DNA of 64,000 nt from contig NC_092677.1 in assembly GCF_964355755.1 (NCBI RefSeq), positions 7,073,001 through 7,137,000 on the forward strand. Reading direction: 5' to 3'. Position numbers and translations under genes: made by a program. The DNA is from Antedon mediterranea. Lineage: Eukaryota; Echinodermata; Crinoidea; Comatulida; Antedonidae. The notes beneath the pieces are model-generated. The model made no database searches, was not told the origin of the DNA, and saw only the letters and a program-made list of their open reading frames with translations. Positions 1-17,875 of this stretch are shown here, piece by piece (position 1 is the first letter of the stretch; each line of letters opens with the position of its first letter).

Positions 1-2802
1 ATAAAACTTTTTCACTAAGCTAGGGAATCTTCTAATATCAATATTCATTAGACCGTACTTTAGTTAGCCAATCAAAATAAACGTATAAACAATTTTGCGG
101 CGATGTTACATGTTGTTGAGGTAAAATATACTGTGTTTTACAATAACCAATTTGGTTAGAGTAAAACACAATGATAAAGAATAGGAAACATTTAATAATA
201 TGATAAATGACATTTACATAGCAATTTATCACTGTGTTTTACTATAACCAATTTGGTTAGAGTAAAACACAATGATAAAGAATAGGAAACGTTTAATAAT
301 ATGATAAATGTCATTACATAGCAATTTATCACTGTGTTTTACTATAACCAATTTGGTTAGAGTAAAACACAATGATATAGAATAGGAAACATTTAATAAT
401 ATGATAAATGACATTCACATAGCAATTTAGCACTGTGTTTTACTATAAACAATTTGGTTAAAGTAAAGCAGAATGATAAAGAATAGGAATTTAATAATAT
501 GATATATGACATTTACATAGCAATTTAGCACTGTGTTTTACTATAACCAATTTGGTTAGAGTAAAACACAATGATAAAGAATAGGAAACATTTAATAATA
601 TGATATATGACATTCACATAGCAATTTAGCACTGTGTTTTACTATAACCAATTTGGTTAGAGTAAAACACAATGATATAGAATAGGAAACATTTAATAAT
701 TTGATAAATGACATTTACATAGCAATTTAGCACTGTGTTTTACTATAACCAATTTGGTTAAAGTAAAACACAATGATAAAGAATAGGAAACATTTAATAA
801 TATGATAAATGACATTTACATAGCAATTTAGCACTGTGTTTTACTATAACCAATTTGGTTAAAGTAAAGCAGAATGTTAAAGAATAGGAATTTAATAATA
901 TGATATATGACATTTACATAGCAATTTAGCACTGTGTTTTACTATAACCAATTTGGTTAGAGTAAAACACAATGATAAAGAATAGGAAACATTTAATAAT
1001 AATGATTATTTACATAGCAATTTAGCACTGTGTTTTACTATAACCAATTTGGTTATAGTAAAACACAATGATATAGAATAGGAAACATTTAATAATATGA
1101 TAAATGACATTTACATAGCAATTTATCACTGTGTTTTACTATAACCAATTTGGTTATGGTAAAGCACAATGATATAGAATAGGAAACATTTAATAATATG
1201 ATAAATGACATTTACATAGCAATTTATCACTGTGTTTTACTATAACCAATTTGGTTATGGTAAAGCACAATGATATAGAATAGGAAACATTTAATAATAT
1301 GATAAATGACATTTACATAGCAATTTAGCACTGTGTTTTACTATAACCAATTTGGTTAGAGTAAAACACAATGATAAAGAATAGGAAACATTTAATAATA
1401 TGATAAATGACATTTACATAGCAATTTATCACTGTGTTTTACTATAACCAATTTGGTTATGGTAAAGCACAATGATATAGAATAGGAAACATTTAATAAT
1501 ATGATAAATGACATTTACATAGCAATTTAGCACTGTGTTTTACTATAACCAATTTGGTTAGAGTAAAACACAATGATAAAGAATAGGAAACATTTAATAA
1601 TATGATAAATGACATTTACATAGCAATTTATCACTGTGTTTTACTATAACCAATTTGGTTAAAGTAAAACATAATGATAAAGAATAGGAAACATTTAATA
1701 ATTTGATAAATGACATTTACATAGCAATTTAGCACTGTGTTTTACTATAACCAATTTGGTTATGGTAAAGCACAATGATATAGAATAGGAAACATTTAAT
1801 AATATGATAAATGACTTACATAGCAATTTAGCACTGTGTTTTACTATAAACAATTTGGTTATGGTAAAGCACAATGATATAGAATAGGAAACATTTAATA
1901 ATATGATAAATGACTTACATAGCAATTTAGCACTGTGTTTTACTATAAACAATTTGGTCAAAGTAAAACACAATGATAAAGAATATGAAACATTTAATAA
2001 TTTGATAAATGACATTCACATAGCAATTTAGCACTGTGTTTTACTATAACCAATTTGGTTATGGTAAAGCACAATGATATAGAATAGGAAACATTTAATA
2101 ATATGATAAATGACTTACATAGCAATTTAGCACTGTGTTTTACTATAAACAATTTGGTTAGAGTAAAACACAATGATAAAAAATAGGAAACATTTAATAA
2201 TAATGATTATTTACATAGCAATTTAGCACTGTGTTTTACTATACCCAATTTGGTTATAGTAAAACACAATGATATAGAATAGGAAACATTTAATAATATG
2301 ATAAATGACATTTACATAGCAATTTATCACTGTGTTTTACTATAACCAATTTGGTTATGGTAAAGCACAATGATATAGAATAGGAAACATTTAATAATAT
2401 GATAAATGACATTTACATAGCAATTTATCACTGTGTTTTACTATAACCAATTTGGTTATGGTAAAGCACAATGATATAGAATAGGAAACATTTAATAATA
2501 TGATAAATGACATTTACATAGCAATTTAGCACTGTGTTTTACTATAACCAATTTGGTTAGAGTAAAACACAATGATAAAGAATAGGAAACATTTAATAAT
2601 ATGATAAATGACATTTACATAGCTATTTATCACTGTGTTTTACTATAACCAATTTGGTTAAAGTAAAACATAATGATAAAGAATAGGAAACATTTAATAA
2701 TTTGATAAATGACATTTACATAGCAATTTAGCACTGTGTTTTACTATAACCAATTTGGTTATGGTAAAGCACAATGATATAGAATAGGAAACATTTAATA
2801 AT
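1..2802 (+). repeat. Satellite array A, left block: ~104-bp monomers with a 37-bp hairpin
   Basis: About 27 tandem monomers of roughly 100-105 bp fill this stretch and continue off the left edge. Each monomer has a hairpin whose best copies are perfect: at 1030-1066 two 18-base arms (GTGTTTTACTATAACCAA and its complement) flank one unpaired base. A ~65-bp AT-rich linker follows, with GAATAGGAAACATTTAATAA and ACATAGCAATTTAGCAC. Variant monomers recur in order: the block from about 1003 reappears about 1204 bp later from about 2207, both beginning with an AATGATTATTTACATAGC variant. This is a higher-order repeat. Open frames here (for example 1695-2015 on the minus strand) are repeat translations, not genes. 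No known satellite family was recognised. Confidence 0.93.
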
Positions 2803-2803
2803 A

Positions 2804-2840
2804 CTAGAGGGTGAGCTCGCTTCGCTCGCTTCCCCTCTAG
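2804..2840. repeat. Short GC-rich hairpin ending array A
   Basis: CTAGAGGG at 2804-2811 pairs with CCCTCTAG at 2833-2840. Between them lies a GAGC/GCTCGC-rich segment with the repeated word TCGCT. It interrupts the last monomer exactly where the array stops, so it may be a small inserted element or a scar. The function is unknown. Confidence 0.6.
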
Positions 2841-4116
2841 GAAGTGTAGACGATGGTTTTCGGAATGATAATGTTCTCCTTATACATTTTCTGTCGGTTA
2901 CCATTATTGAAAATGCTTGACATTCGTAAAACTAAACTACTTTGTTTCAGAATCACAGTGTTTTAGATGATTAATAACATTTTAAAGTATAGTTTTTATT
3001 GTTTGGTAGGGCCCTTTGGGGAGGCGGAGGTCATTTGAGGGAGGTGCTTATTCGAGGGATATATGTTAAATTTTTTAGTTCTAATAATATGGTAACATTT
3101 ATAATCAAATGAAATCCTCTCATAGATATGAAAAGTGGTAAAAAAGAATAACAAATGCTTGGTAAATTGCAGATAACAGTGCGGTGAATTCTACTACAAA
3201 TAGTATAATTGTGTTATTATAAATATGTGGATGGACGTTTATTAGATAGTTGAGTTGGGGAGGGGGGGGGTGATGTTTTATTGGAGAGGCGTTTATTCAA
3301 ATGAATACCATCCTAATAATTATTAATACATTATTTAATTTAATCATCTTTTGAAACTAACTGCCGTGACAGAGTGGGCCCAAGAAAGAAGACATTACGG
3401 CTTGCAACATGGGCAGACATCTCGGTCCTAACGGGACACAGGAAGATAGCCTACAGTTATTCCTGCAAGCTTACTCAATAAAACTCAGCTATCGGGATTT
3501 CACTCGAAAAATGTCTTATCAAATCTCCCTATGTAATTTTATAATACTATTCCCCACAATATATTCTGATTCTTTATGGCGTATATTTAATTTGATCTTT
3601 ATTACTTTGCAGTATAATTCCTATTATTTAACTACTGTACCTTCACACACGTGTGGTATGTTTTAAAATAAACAAAAAACTGAAATGGCTATGATTAATG
3701 GCCAATTTTTTTTTCGTCTTCCAAAGGGACACTGTATTGATTGATGGAAAGTGCCTCTTTCCAGTCACCTTTAGGGTCAAATCTATTATTTTAACTGCTC
3801 CCTGGTGTATAAAAGAGAGAAAATATTTGAAACTAAGGTGAACTTATCTTAAACCCGGAAATTACTTTGACCGGGAAGAATTGAAATTGAGAGGAAAATC
3901 CAATGTTGAAATCATAAATGTTGTTAAAAAACTCTTTATAATATCTTCCTAAGATATAAATATGGAACAATAGCGTCGGCGTGCACACTAATGTTATCAA
4001 ATCTACGTTTCGCGGTACATCTCGGATAGATAAGGTAGGTATCCAAGGCGGAGATTTGTACCGAAGTTTTTGCATTGTGCTCGCCTATGTCAGAATTAAC
4101 CATAATTTATATATAG
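2841..4116. other. Spacer between array blocks, no gene seen
   Basis: AT-rich sequence without a convincing exon. The open frames at 3409-3666 (+) and 3833-4075 (-) are low-complexity and match nothing recognised. The only structured part is the dispersed repeat at about 3006-3312, listed separately. Confidence 0.6.
3006..3312 (+). repeat. Dispersed repeat family M, copy 1
   Basis: A ~300-bp unit with G-rich ends, GAGGGAGGTGCTTATTCGAG at the start and GAGGCGTTTATTCAAATGAA at the end. It shares its interior with 56806-57156: both have a 'tgcttggtaaattg(c/t)agat' block, 'gaatttactacaaatagt' and 'ggacgtttatt'. The order and strand are the same in both. It looks like a non-autonomous interspersed element; the class is unknown. 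Confidence 0.7.
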
Positions 4117-4380
4117 ATGATAAATGACTTACTTAGCAATTTAGCACTGTGTTTTACTATAAACAATTTGGTTAAAGTAAAACACAATGATAAAGAATAT
4201 GAAACATTTAATAATTTGATAAATGACATTCATATAGAAATTTAGCACTGTATTTTACTATAACCAATTTGGTTATGGTAAAGCACAATGATATAGAATA
4301 GGAAACATTTAATAATATGATAAATGACATTTACATAGCAATTTAGCACTGTGTTTTACTATAACCAATTCGGTTATGGT
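4117..4380 (+). repeat. Satellite array A fragment (about 2.6 monomers)
   Basis: The same monomer and orientation as the left block, with AATAATTTGATAAATGACAT and the hairpin core. The last hairpin carries a CGG variant (AACCAATTCGGTTATGG), which is mirrored in the reverse-oriented array at about 7306-7330. This ties the fragment to the right arm rather than to the left block. Confidence 0.88.
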
Positions 4381-4537
4381 ATGACGAGACGAATCGATAT
4401 TCGTGTGACGAATAATCGCCAAATTATAATTAATATAATTAATTAATGAAATAAGATACGCACTTGATGTTTGCATCAATTGTTCTTTAGAATAAATACG
4501 TTCGTTTACACAACACTTTTTTTTATACTTTATTATT

Positions 4538-4909
4538 GATTATTATATTATACAGGAATACTATTTATTTCCTCATTTCTACCCAAGAATAAACAATTTT
4601 TGGATACAAAACTTTATGCATGTGAATTACATTACCAAAATATTAAAATGAGGATAAAAAAACATCGCCTAAAATACTCGTATTCAAAAGCTTCTGAAAT
4701 TTGTAGATATATGTCATGAAAAAGATTATTATATTATACAGGAATACTATTTATTTCCTCATTTCTACCCAAGAATAAACAATTTTTGGATACAAAACTT
4801 TATGCATGTGAATTACATTACCAAAATATTAAAATGAGGATAAAAAAACATCGCGTAAAATACTCGTATTCAAAAGCTTCTGAAATTTGTAGATATATGT
4901 CATGAAAAA
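4538..4909 (+). repeat. 186-bp tandem duplication (two copies)
   Basis: The segment 4538-4723 is repeated head to tail at 4724-4909. I see essentially one difference (ATCGCCTAAAATAC against ATCGCGTAAAATAC). Both copies include CTCATTTCTACCCAAGAATA and CAAAAGCTTCTGAAATTTG. The near identity suggests a recent duplication. No coding content is seen. Confidence 0.9.
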
Positions 4910-4949
4910 GAAATTTGACATTCCCAATAATTTTTTTTGGCAAAAATGT

Positions 4950-5504
4950 AATATATGAAACATACAATTTACATAGTTTATCATTGTTTTTTATTAGAAC
5001 CAATATGGTTACACAGTTAAACATAGTGATAAAGAATAGATACTTGTTAGGTTACTACCCTACCCTCTAGTTTGAAGCGACATTATAAATTCATCGAGAA
5101 AAAAAACGTATCGTATTCAGAAACGTTTGACATTTTGTATAGATATGTTCAATAAGACGAAACAAATTATAAATTTCAAGACAAATCGATGACTTCCATT
5201 ATTTGCATTTCTAAAAATTCACACTTATGAAAGACCATACATTTTCAACATATTCGTTTTTTCTGTGTACCGAGTTTAGAAACTTTTTGAATACCAGACG
5301 TATTTTTTTGTGATGCTTTTTCATTTGAATTGTAGTATAAAATGTCATTGAAACGAGATAAAAATCATACAAGACATGTTATAATAGGTTGCTCTATATA
5401 CATAACAAAATTAGTTCTTTTTTTTTGGTAAGAATCGCCAATGAAGTAGAAAGTTATTTCAGATGTAGTGTGCATTTATACGTCATTAATAGTAGGCCTA
5501 AAAT
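4950..5504. repeat. Fold-back element, diverged copy
   Basis: A diverged relative of the two fold-back units that follow. It starts with ATTTACATAGTTTATCATTG and a hairpin-like CCAATATGG, and it carries CTCTAGTTTGAAGCGACATT. Its left part is complementary to about 6590-6720, so it forms the outer arm of a larger palindrome centred near 5,845. Confidence 0.65.
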
Positions 5505-6145
5505 ATAATATTAAATATTATAAAGAATATCAAACATTTTATGTTATGAAAAATAAAATTTACATATAAGTTTATCATTGTGTTTAAACACAGTGAGTGA
5601 TAAAGAATAGAACTGTTTTAGTTTATTTAACCCTAACCCTAGTTTGAAGCGATCACATATTTAATATTCATCGCTAAAAATACGTATCGTCTTGAAAAAC
5701 GTTTGATATTTGGTAGATATGTTCAATATAGGTTCTTACATCTATAATGCAAAAGAAATATCCTAATAGTTTTATTTTGATTTCTGGGAATCATCAATGA
5801 AGTAAAAATGTGTTGGAAATGTATTGTCTTTCATAAGTGTAAATGTTTAGAAATGCAAATTATTAAAATCACGAATTTGTCTTGAAACTTTTATTTTTTG
5901 TTTGTTTTATAGACGTAAGAACCTATTGAACATATTTACCAAATTTCAAATGTTTCTGAATACGATACGTTTTTTTTCGCGATGAATTAAGTATGTGATC
6001 GCTTCAAACTAGGGTTAAAGTTATAAAACCTAAAACAGTGTCTATTCTTTATCACTGTGTTTAACTGTGTAACCAAATTGGTTCTGTAAAACAAGGTGAT
6101 AAACTATGTAACTTGTATTTATTATTATTACATTATAATGTATCC
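5505..6145. repeat. Fold-back element, copy 1
   Basis: A ~640-bp unit whose two halves are inverted copies. The left arm has TTTAACCCTAACCCTAGTTT, then GAAGCGAT, then AATTCATCG-like sequence. The right arm (about 5930-6110) has the reverse complement, ending in AACTAGGGTT and the CACTGTGTTTAACTGTGTAA hairpin. The ends contain a two-unit TTAGGG-like word. A near-identical unit follows directly at 6146. No open frame of note is seen, which is consistent with a non-autonomous fold-back transposon. Confidence 0.75.
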
Positions 6146-6770
6146 TATAATGTAATATGAAAAATAAAATGTACATAGTTTATCATTGTGTTGTACTAAA
6201 ACCAATTTGGTTAAAAGTTAAACACAGTGTTAAAGAATGGAACTGTTAGGTTATTTAACCCTAACCCTAGTTTGAAGCGATAACATACTTAATTCATCGA
6301 TAAAAATACGTATCGTCTTAAAAAACGTTTGAAATTTGGTACAGGTTCAATATAGGTTCTTACATCTATAATGTAAAAGAAATATCATAATTTGTTTTAT
6401 TTTGATTTCTGGGAATCATCAATGAAGTAAAAATGTGTTGGAAAATGTATGGTATTTCATAAGTGTACATTTTTAGAAATGCAAATTATTAAAATCACGA
6501 ATTTTTCGTGAAATTTATATTTTTTGTTTGTTTTATAGACGTAAGAACCTATTAAACATATCTAACAAATTTCAAAAGTTTCTGAATACGATACGTACTT
6601 TTTCGCGATGAATTTATTATGTCGCTTCAAACTAGGGTTAGGGTTATATAACCTAAAACAGTATCTATTCTTTATCACTGTGTTTAACTGTGTCACCAAA
6701 TTGGTTCTGTAAAACAAGATGATAAACTATGTAACTTGTATTTATTATATTATTACATTATATGTATCCT
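6146..6770. repeat. Fold-back element, copy 2
   Basis: A head-to-tail second copy of the preceding unit, with the same inverted arms: CCCTAACCCTAGTTTGAAGC near 6261 and its complement near 6625-6650. It shares interior blocks such as TTTCTGGGAATCATCAATGA. Small substitutions and indels separate the two. It runs into the reverse-oriented array A. Confidence 0.75.
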
Positions 6771-6839
6771 ATTCTTTATCATAACGTTTAGATAATAAGA
6801 TATGTTTAATATAATATTTTGCTATGTAAATAACATCAT

Positions 6840-7907
6840 ATAATAAATGTTTCATTATCATTGTGTTTTACTGTAACCAAATTGGCTATAGTAAAACACA
6901 ATACTAAATTTGTATGTAAATGTATCATATTATTATATGTTTTCTATTCTTTATTTGTGTTTTACTGTATCCAGCGCAGTGCTAAATATCATTTATCATA
7001 TTTAAAATGTTTTACTCTAACCAAATTGGTTATAGTAAAACACAGTGATAAATTACTATGTAAATGTCATTTATCATATTATTAAATGTTTCCTATTCTT
7101 TATCATTGTGCTTTACTCTAATCAAATTGGTTATAGTAAAACACAGTGCTAAATTTCTATGTGAATGTCATTTATCATGTTATTAAATGTTCCTATTCTA
7201 TATCATTGTGTTTTACTCTAATCAAATTGGTTATAGTAAAACACAGTGATAAATTGCTATGTAAATAATCATTATTATTAAATGTTTCCTATTCTATATC
7301 ATTGTGCTTTACCATAACCGAATTGGTTATAGTAAAACACAGTGCTAAATTGCTATGTTAATGTCATTTATCATATTATTAAATGTTTCCTATTCTATAT
7401 CATTGTGCTTTACCATAACCAAATTGGTTATAGTAAAACACAGTGCTAAATTGCTATGTGAATGTCATTTATCAAATTATTAAATGTTTCATATTCTTTA
7501 TCATTGTGTTTTACTTTGACCAAATTGTTTATAGTAAAACACAGTGCTAAATTGCTATGTAAGTCATTTATCATATTATTAAATGTTTCCTATTCTATAT
7601 CATTGTGCTTTACCATAACCAAATTGGTTATAGTAAAACACAGTGCTAAATTGCTATGTAAGTCATTTATCATATTATTAAATGTTTCCTATTCTATATC
7701 ATTGTGCTTTACCATAACCAAATTGGTTATAGTAAAACACAGTGCTAAATTGCTATGTAAATGTCATTTATCAAATTATTAAATGTTTCCTATTCTTTAT
7801 CATTATGTTTTACTTTAACCAAATTGGTTATAATAAAACACAGTGATAAATTGCTAAGTAAATAATCATTATTATTAAATGTTTCCTATTCTATATCATT
7901 GTGCTTT
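6840..7907 (-). repeat. Satellite array A, reverse-oriented block
   Basis: About ten array A monomers in reverse orientation. At least about 7360-7830 is a near-exact reverse complement of about 1630-2110. The two stretches share rare variants: a CTTTGACC core, a TTATGTTTTAC monomer, and monomers shortened to GTAAGTC. Conceptual translation of 7462-7782 differs at only one of 106 residues from the minus-strand translation of 1695-2015. The array breaks abruptly at GTGCTTTATGGG near 7903. Confidence 0.92.
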
Positions 7908-8024
7908 ATGGGAAGAAAACGTGCATTGCGCACACTGTTTACGCGCCTCAACAATAAACGGCGAATATGCGATTCGTCACTAATTATGGAACGCCGTTTT
8001 ACACAAGTTTTTGGCGATGATAAA

Positions 8025-8207
8025 AATTGCGTCGATGATGAAATTGCGTCGATGAAAATTGCATCGACGCAATGTAGATTGCGTCGACGCAATTTACATT
8101 GCGTCGATGAAAATTGCATCGATGAAAATTGCGTCGATGAAAATTGCGTCGATGAAAACTGCATCGATGAAAATTGCGTCGATGAAAACTGCATCGATGA
8201 AAATTGA
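8025..8207 (+). repeat. 15-bp minisatellite, forward block
   Basis: Tandem copies of GCGTCGATGAAAATT, with ATCGAT and AAACT variants, make up about ten units. Near 8065-8100 the motif flips inside the block, giving a short TCGACGCAAT palindrome. The 15-bp period keeps reading frames open on both strands, which explains the apparent proteins. Confidence 0.9.
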
Positions 8208-8626
8208 TGTGATGAATTTAATTGATTATGAAAATTCCAAATGGTTTTAATTCAATCAATGATGAAAATGACTACTAGTAAAGTAAATGATGATGTTAAT
8301 AATGATGTTAATAATGTTATTATGTTGCTAAAAATTGACGGTTTCTGAATATTTTGATATGATAAACATGTTTACCGCTTGCGCTAGCGCGCGTTATAGA
8401 CAAGCGCACAGTGAGCGCGCACTAAAACAATGTTGAAATATATGCACTGATTAACATTTTAGTGATTTAGTGTCAACACATTTTAGCAATGGATCCATTA
8501 TTGTCCTTTCGGACACATTATATCTTCTAGCTAATTGCTTCCGTTAATCCACCAGTTCAGTACATAAAATTCAGATGTCCAGCATCCATGACATCATATT
8601 CAAATCATACCGGCAGGGAGATCACA

Positions 8627-8850
8627 ATTTATCGATGCAGTTTTCATCGATGCAGTTTTCATCGACGCAATTTTCATCGACGCAATTTTCATCACATTAA
8701 CGCAATTTTCATTACATCGACGCAATTTTCATCGACGCAATGTTCATCACATCGACTTATATTTTCATTACATCAATACTATATTCATCGACGCAATTTC
8801 ATCACATCGACGCAATTTTCATTGCATCATCGACGCGATTTTATCATCGC
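8627..8850 (-). repeat. 15-bp minisatellite, inverted block
   Basis: The reverse complement of the block at 8025-8207 (units of CGACGCAATTTTCAT), more degenerate, with inserted CATCACAT and CATTACAT words. The two blocks are separated by about 420 bp and could fold into a long imperfect stem centred near 8,430. Confidence 0.88.
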
Positions 8851-9235
8851 CTAAACTGGCATTCCATACTAATTGCGTGTGATCTGATTGGTGTATTATA
8901 AATAAATTCATCGCGATGAATTTTTCAGTAGATGTAATGAGACAGTTCAGTAGATGTAATGACAGTTAATTTAATTGTTCTGCTCTTTTTGTACAAATCT
9001 ATACTACTTTATATTATGGATTTTGTAGTACTGTTAAAATTATTAAATCTCTGGAAGTGTGTTTTACGAGTATGTCCGCAAATTTATGCGTTTACGGTTT
9101 TAAAATGTGAGTTTTAAATAGCGAACATGATCTTGTTAGGTGCACTGCGCACGCAGTATTCCAAAATGTCTTACTAATTGGGAGAAAATCATATTGTATC
9201 ATATCATATTATATCCATTCTTTAAATTCATATTC

Positions 9236-10372
9236 TTTATCCAAAACTAAATTGGTATAGTAAAACACAGTGCTAGCAATTTATCATATTATTAAATGTT
9301 TCATATTCTTTATCATTGTGTTTTACTCTAATCAAATTGGTATAGTAAAACACAGTGCTAAATTGCTATGTGAATGTCATTTATCATATTTTTAAATGTT
9401 TCCTATTCTTTATCATTGTGTTTAACTCTAACCAAATTGGTTATAGTAAAACACAGTGCTAAATTGCTATGTAAATGTTATATATCATATTATTAAATTC
9501 CTATTCTTTATCATTGTGTTTTACTCTAACCAAATTGGTTATAGTAAAACACAGTGATAAATTGCTATGTAAATGTAATTTATCATAATATTATTAAATG
9601 TTTCCTATTCTTTATCATTGTGTTTTACTCTAACCAAATTGGTTATAGAAAAACACAGTGATAAATTGCTATGTAAATGTAATTTATCATGTTATTAAAT
9701 GTTTCCTATTCTTTATCGTTGAGTTTTACTCTAATCAAATTGGTTATAGTAAAACACAGTGCTAAATTGCTATGTAAATGTTATATATCATATTATTAAA
9801 TGTTTCCTATTCTTTATCATTGTGTTTTACTCTAATCAAATTGGTTATAGTAAAACACAGTGAATTGCTATGTAAATGTTATATATCATATTATTAAATG
9901 TTTCCTATTCTTTATCATTGTGTTTTACTCTAATATGATTGGTTATAGTAAAACACAGTGCTAAATTGCTATGTGAATGTCATTTATCATGTTATTAAAT
10001 GTTTCCTATTCTTTATCATTGTGCTTTACTCTAACCAAATTGGTTATAGTAAAACACAGTGCTAAATTGCTATGTAAATGTCATTTATCATGTTATTAAA
10101 TGTTTCTTATTCTTTATCATTGTGTTTTACTCTAACCAAATTGGTTATAGTAAAACACAGTGCTAAATTGCTATGTAAATGTAATTTATCATATTATTAA
10201 ATGTTTCCTATTCTTTATCATTGTGTTTTACTCTAACCAAATTGGTTATAATTTATTTAATTTCATTTCAAAAGACATTTACCTAAATTTCTATTTAAAT
10301 GTCATTTATCAAATTATTAAATGTTTCCTATTATTTATCTGGTTATATAGTAAAACACTGTGCTAAATTGCT
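9236..10372 (-). repeat. Satellite array A, second reverse block
   Basis: About eleven reverse-oriented monomers, for example the TTACTCTAACCAAATTGGTT hairpin core. They decay towards the right end, where one monomer is truncated at about 10250 and the last stops near 10372. The block ends about 45 bp before the first CCAAT box upstream of PSMB5. Confidence 0.9.
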
Positions 10373-10417
10373 ATTGTATTAAGGACGAGTTCCGAGAAGA
10401 TGTATTCAAAGCTACAA

Positions 10418-10511
10418 CCAATCAGAACAGTGTTAATCAATATAGTCCATGGCTACAGCCAATCAGAAACGTCCAAATCGCAATAACCCCTAGGCTAATA
10501 GAAATTATTGG
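10418..10511 (+). promoter_or_regulatory. Putative PSMB5 promoter with three CCAAT-type boxes
   Basis: CCAATCAG occurs at 10418-10425 and again at 10459-10466, and an inverted box (ATTGG) lies at 10507-10511. The spacing is about 40-50 bp, and they lie 200-290 bp upstream of the PSMB5 start codon. Clustered CCAAT boxes are the usual NF-Y binding arrangement in housekeeping promoters. The transcription start is not identifiable from sequence alone. Confidence 0.5.
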
Positions 10512-10706
10512 TCCGAGTAGCCTTTTCAACCAGACGTTGCGAGGTTTAAAAAGTAAAACATGATTTACTCGCCAGTTTGGTATAGTTTATATACCTGTGA
10601 AATCCTGAGGTTGGACACACGGGGGAGTAGACACTTTTGCCGTGGTTTTTTATCTTGGTTTTCTCCATACATTTGGCCTAGCCTAGAAGATTACTATTCA
10701 TTTAAT

Positions 10707-17318
<6,612 letters not shown>

Positions 17319-17352
17319 AATGAATAACACTTGTTAGGACCATGATAATTAA

Positions 17353-17358
17353 AATAAA
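17353..17358 (+). terminator. PSMB5 polyadenylation signal
   Basis: AATAAA lies 35 nt after the PSMB5 stop codon, a plausible proximal cleavage signal that would give a short 3' UTR. Confidence 0.55.
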
Positions 17359-17875
17359 TGATTTTGTAACAACCTCATCCCCATTTAAACACTGAACTCA
17401 CAAGATCACGTCAAGATTATTATTTCACGATTTGTTTTTTTACAATACAAACAGAAGATACAATACAACTCTCAGACGTCGTCGTTGTTTTTCTTTAAAT
17501 AAGCTTAACTTTTAGATAATATTGAATTCTAGTTTCTCGCAAAAGATTAGCTAAAGTGCTCTATTGGTTTTTAGTAACAAAAGAATTAGCTATTAGATTC
17601 TTTTCTGGTAACATGTAAGCTGCTTAGAAACAAACAATGGACATATTGTTATAAAATTTCTGTTCCTTATTTCAAAACAGACCAATTCAAACATGTTTGT
17701 ATAAGTGCTTTTTAAAAGCTGCACCTGATGAAATTGTGTTTAACATTAGTAAAGTGGAACAGAATTTTTTAGACCGTTTCAGGAAATAAAATGATTGTAT
17801 TGTACTTTTTTCTGTATTAAATTTTGATGTGCCATTTGGCCAGATATTCTGATTCAGATTTCATTATATAAAAAA

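Larger units (their letters stand above)
7908..9235. other. Core segment between two reverse array blocks
   Basis: Non-satellite sequence flanked by array A on both sides. It holds two blocks of a 15-bp minisatellite in opposite orientations, a GC-rich patch at about 8376-8427 with GCGCTAGCGCGCG, and a 17-bp direct repeat (CAGTAGATGTAATGA-like) near 8925-8965. No gene is supported; overlapping open frames on both strands at 7886-8250 are minisatellite translations. Confidence 0.7.

Noticed and set aside
1695-2015. 106-codon open frame on the minus strand and its near copy at 7462-7782 (+)
   Set aside because: Both are translations of array A monomers. Their similarity comes from the inverted duplication, not from protein conservation.
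7886-8250. Overlapping ~100-codon frames on both strands with short residue repeats
   Set aside because: The 15-bp unit is a multiple of three and nearly palindromic in coding sense, so frames stay open on both strands by construction.
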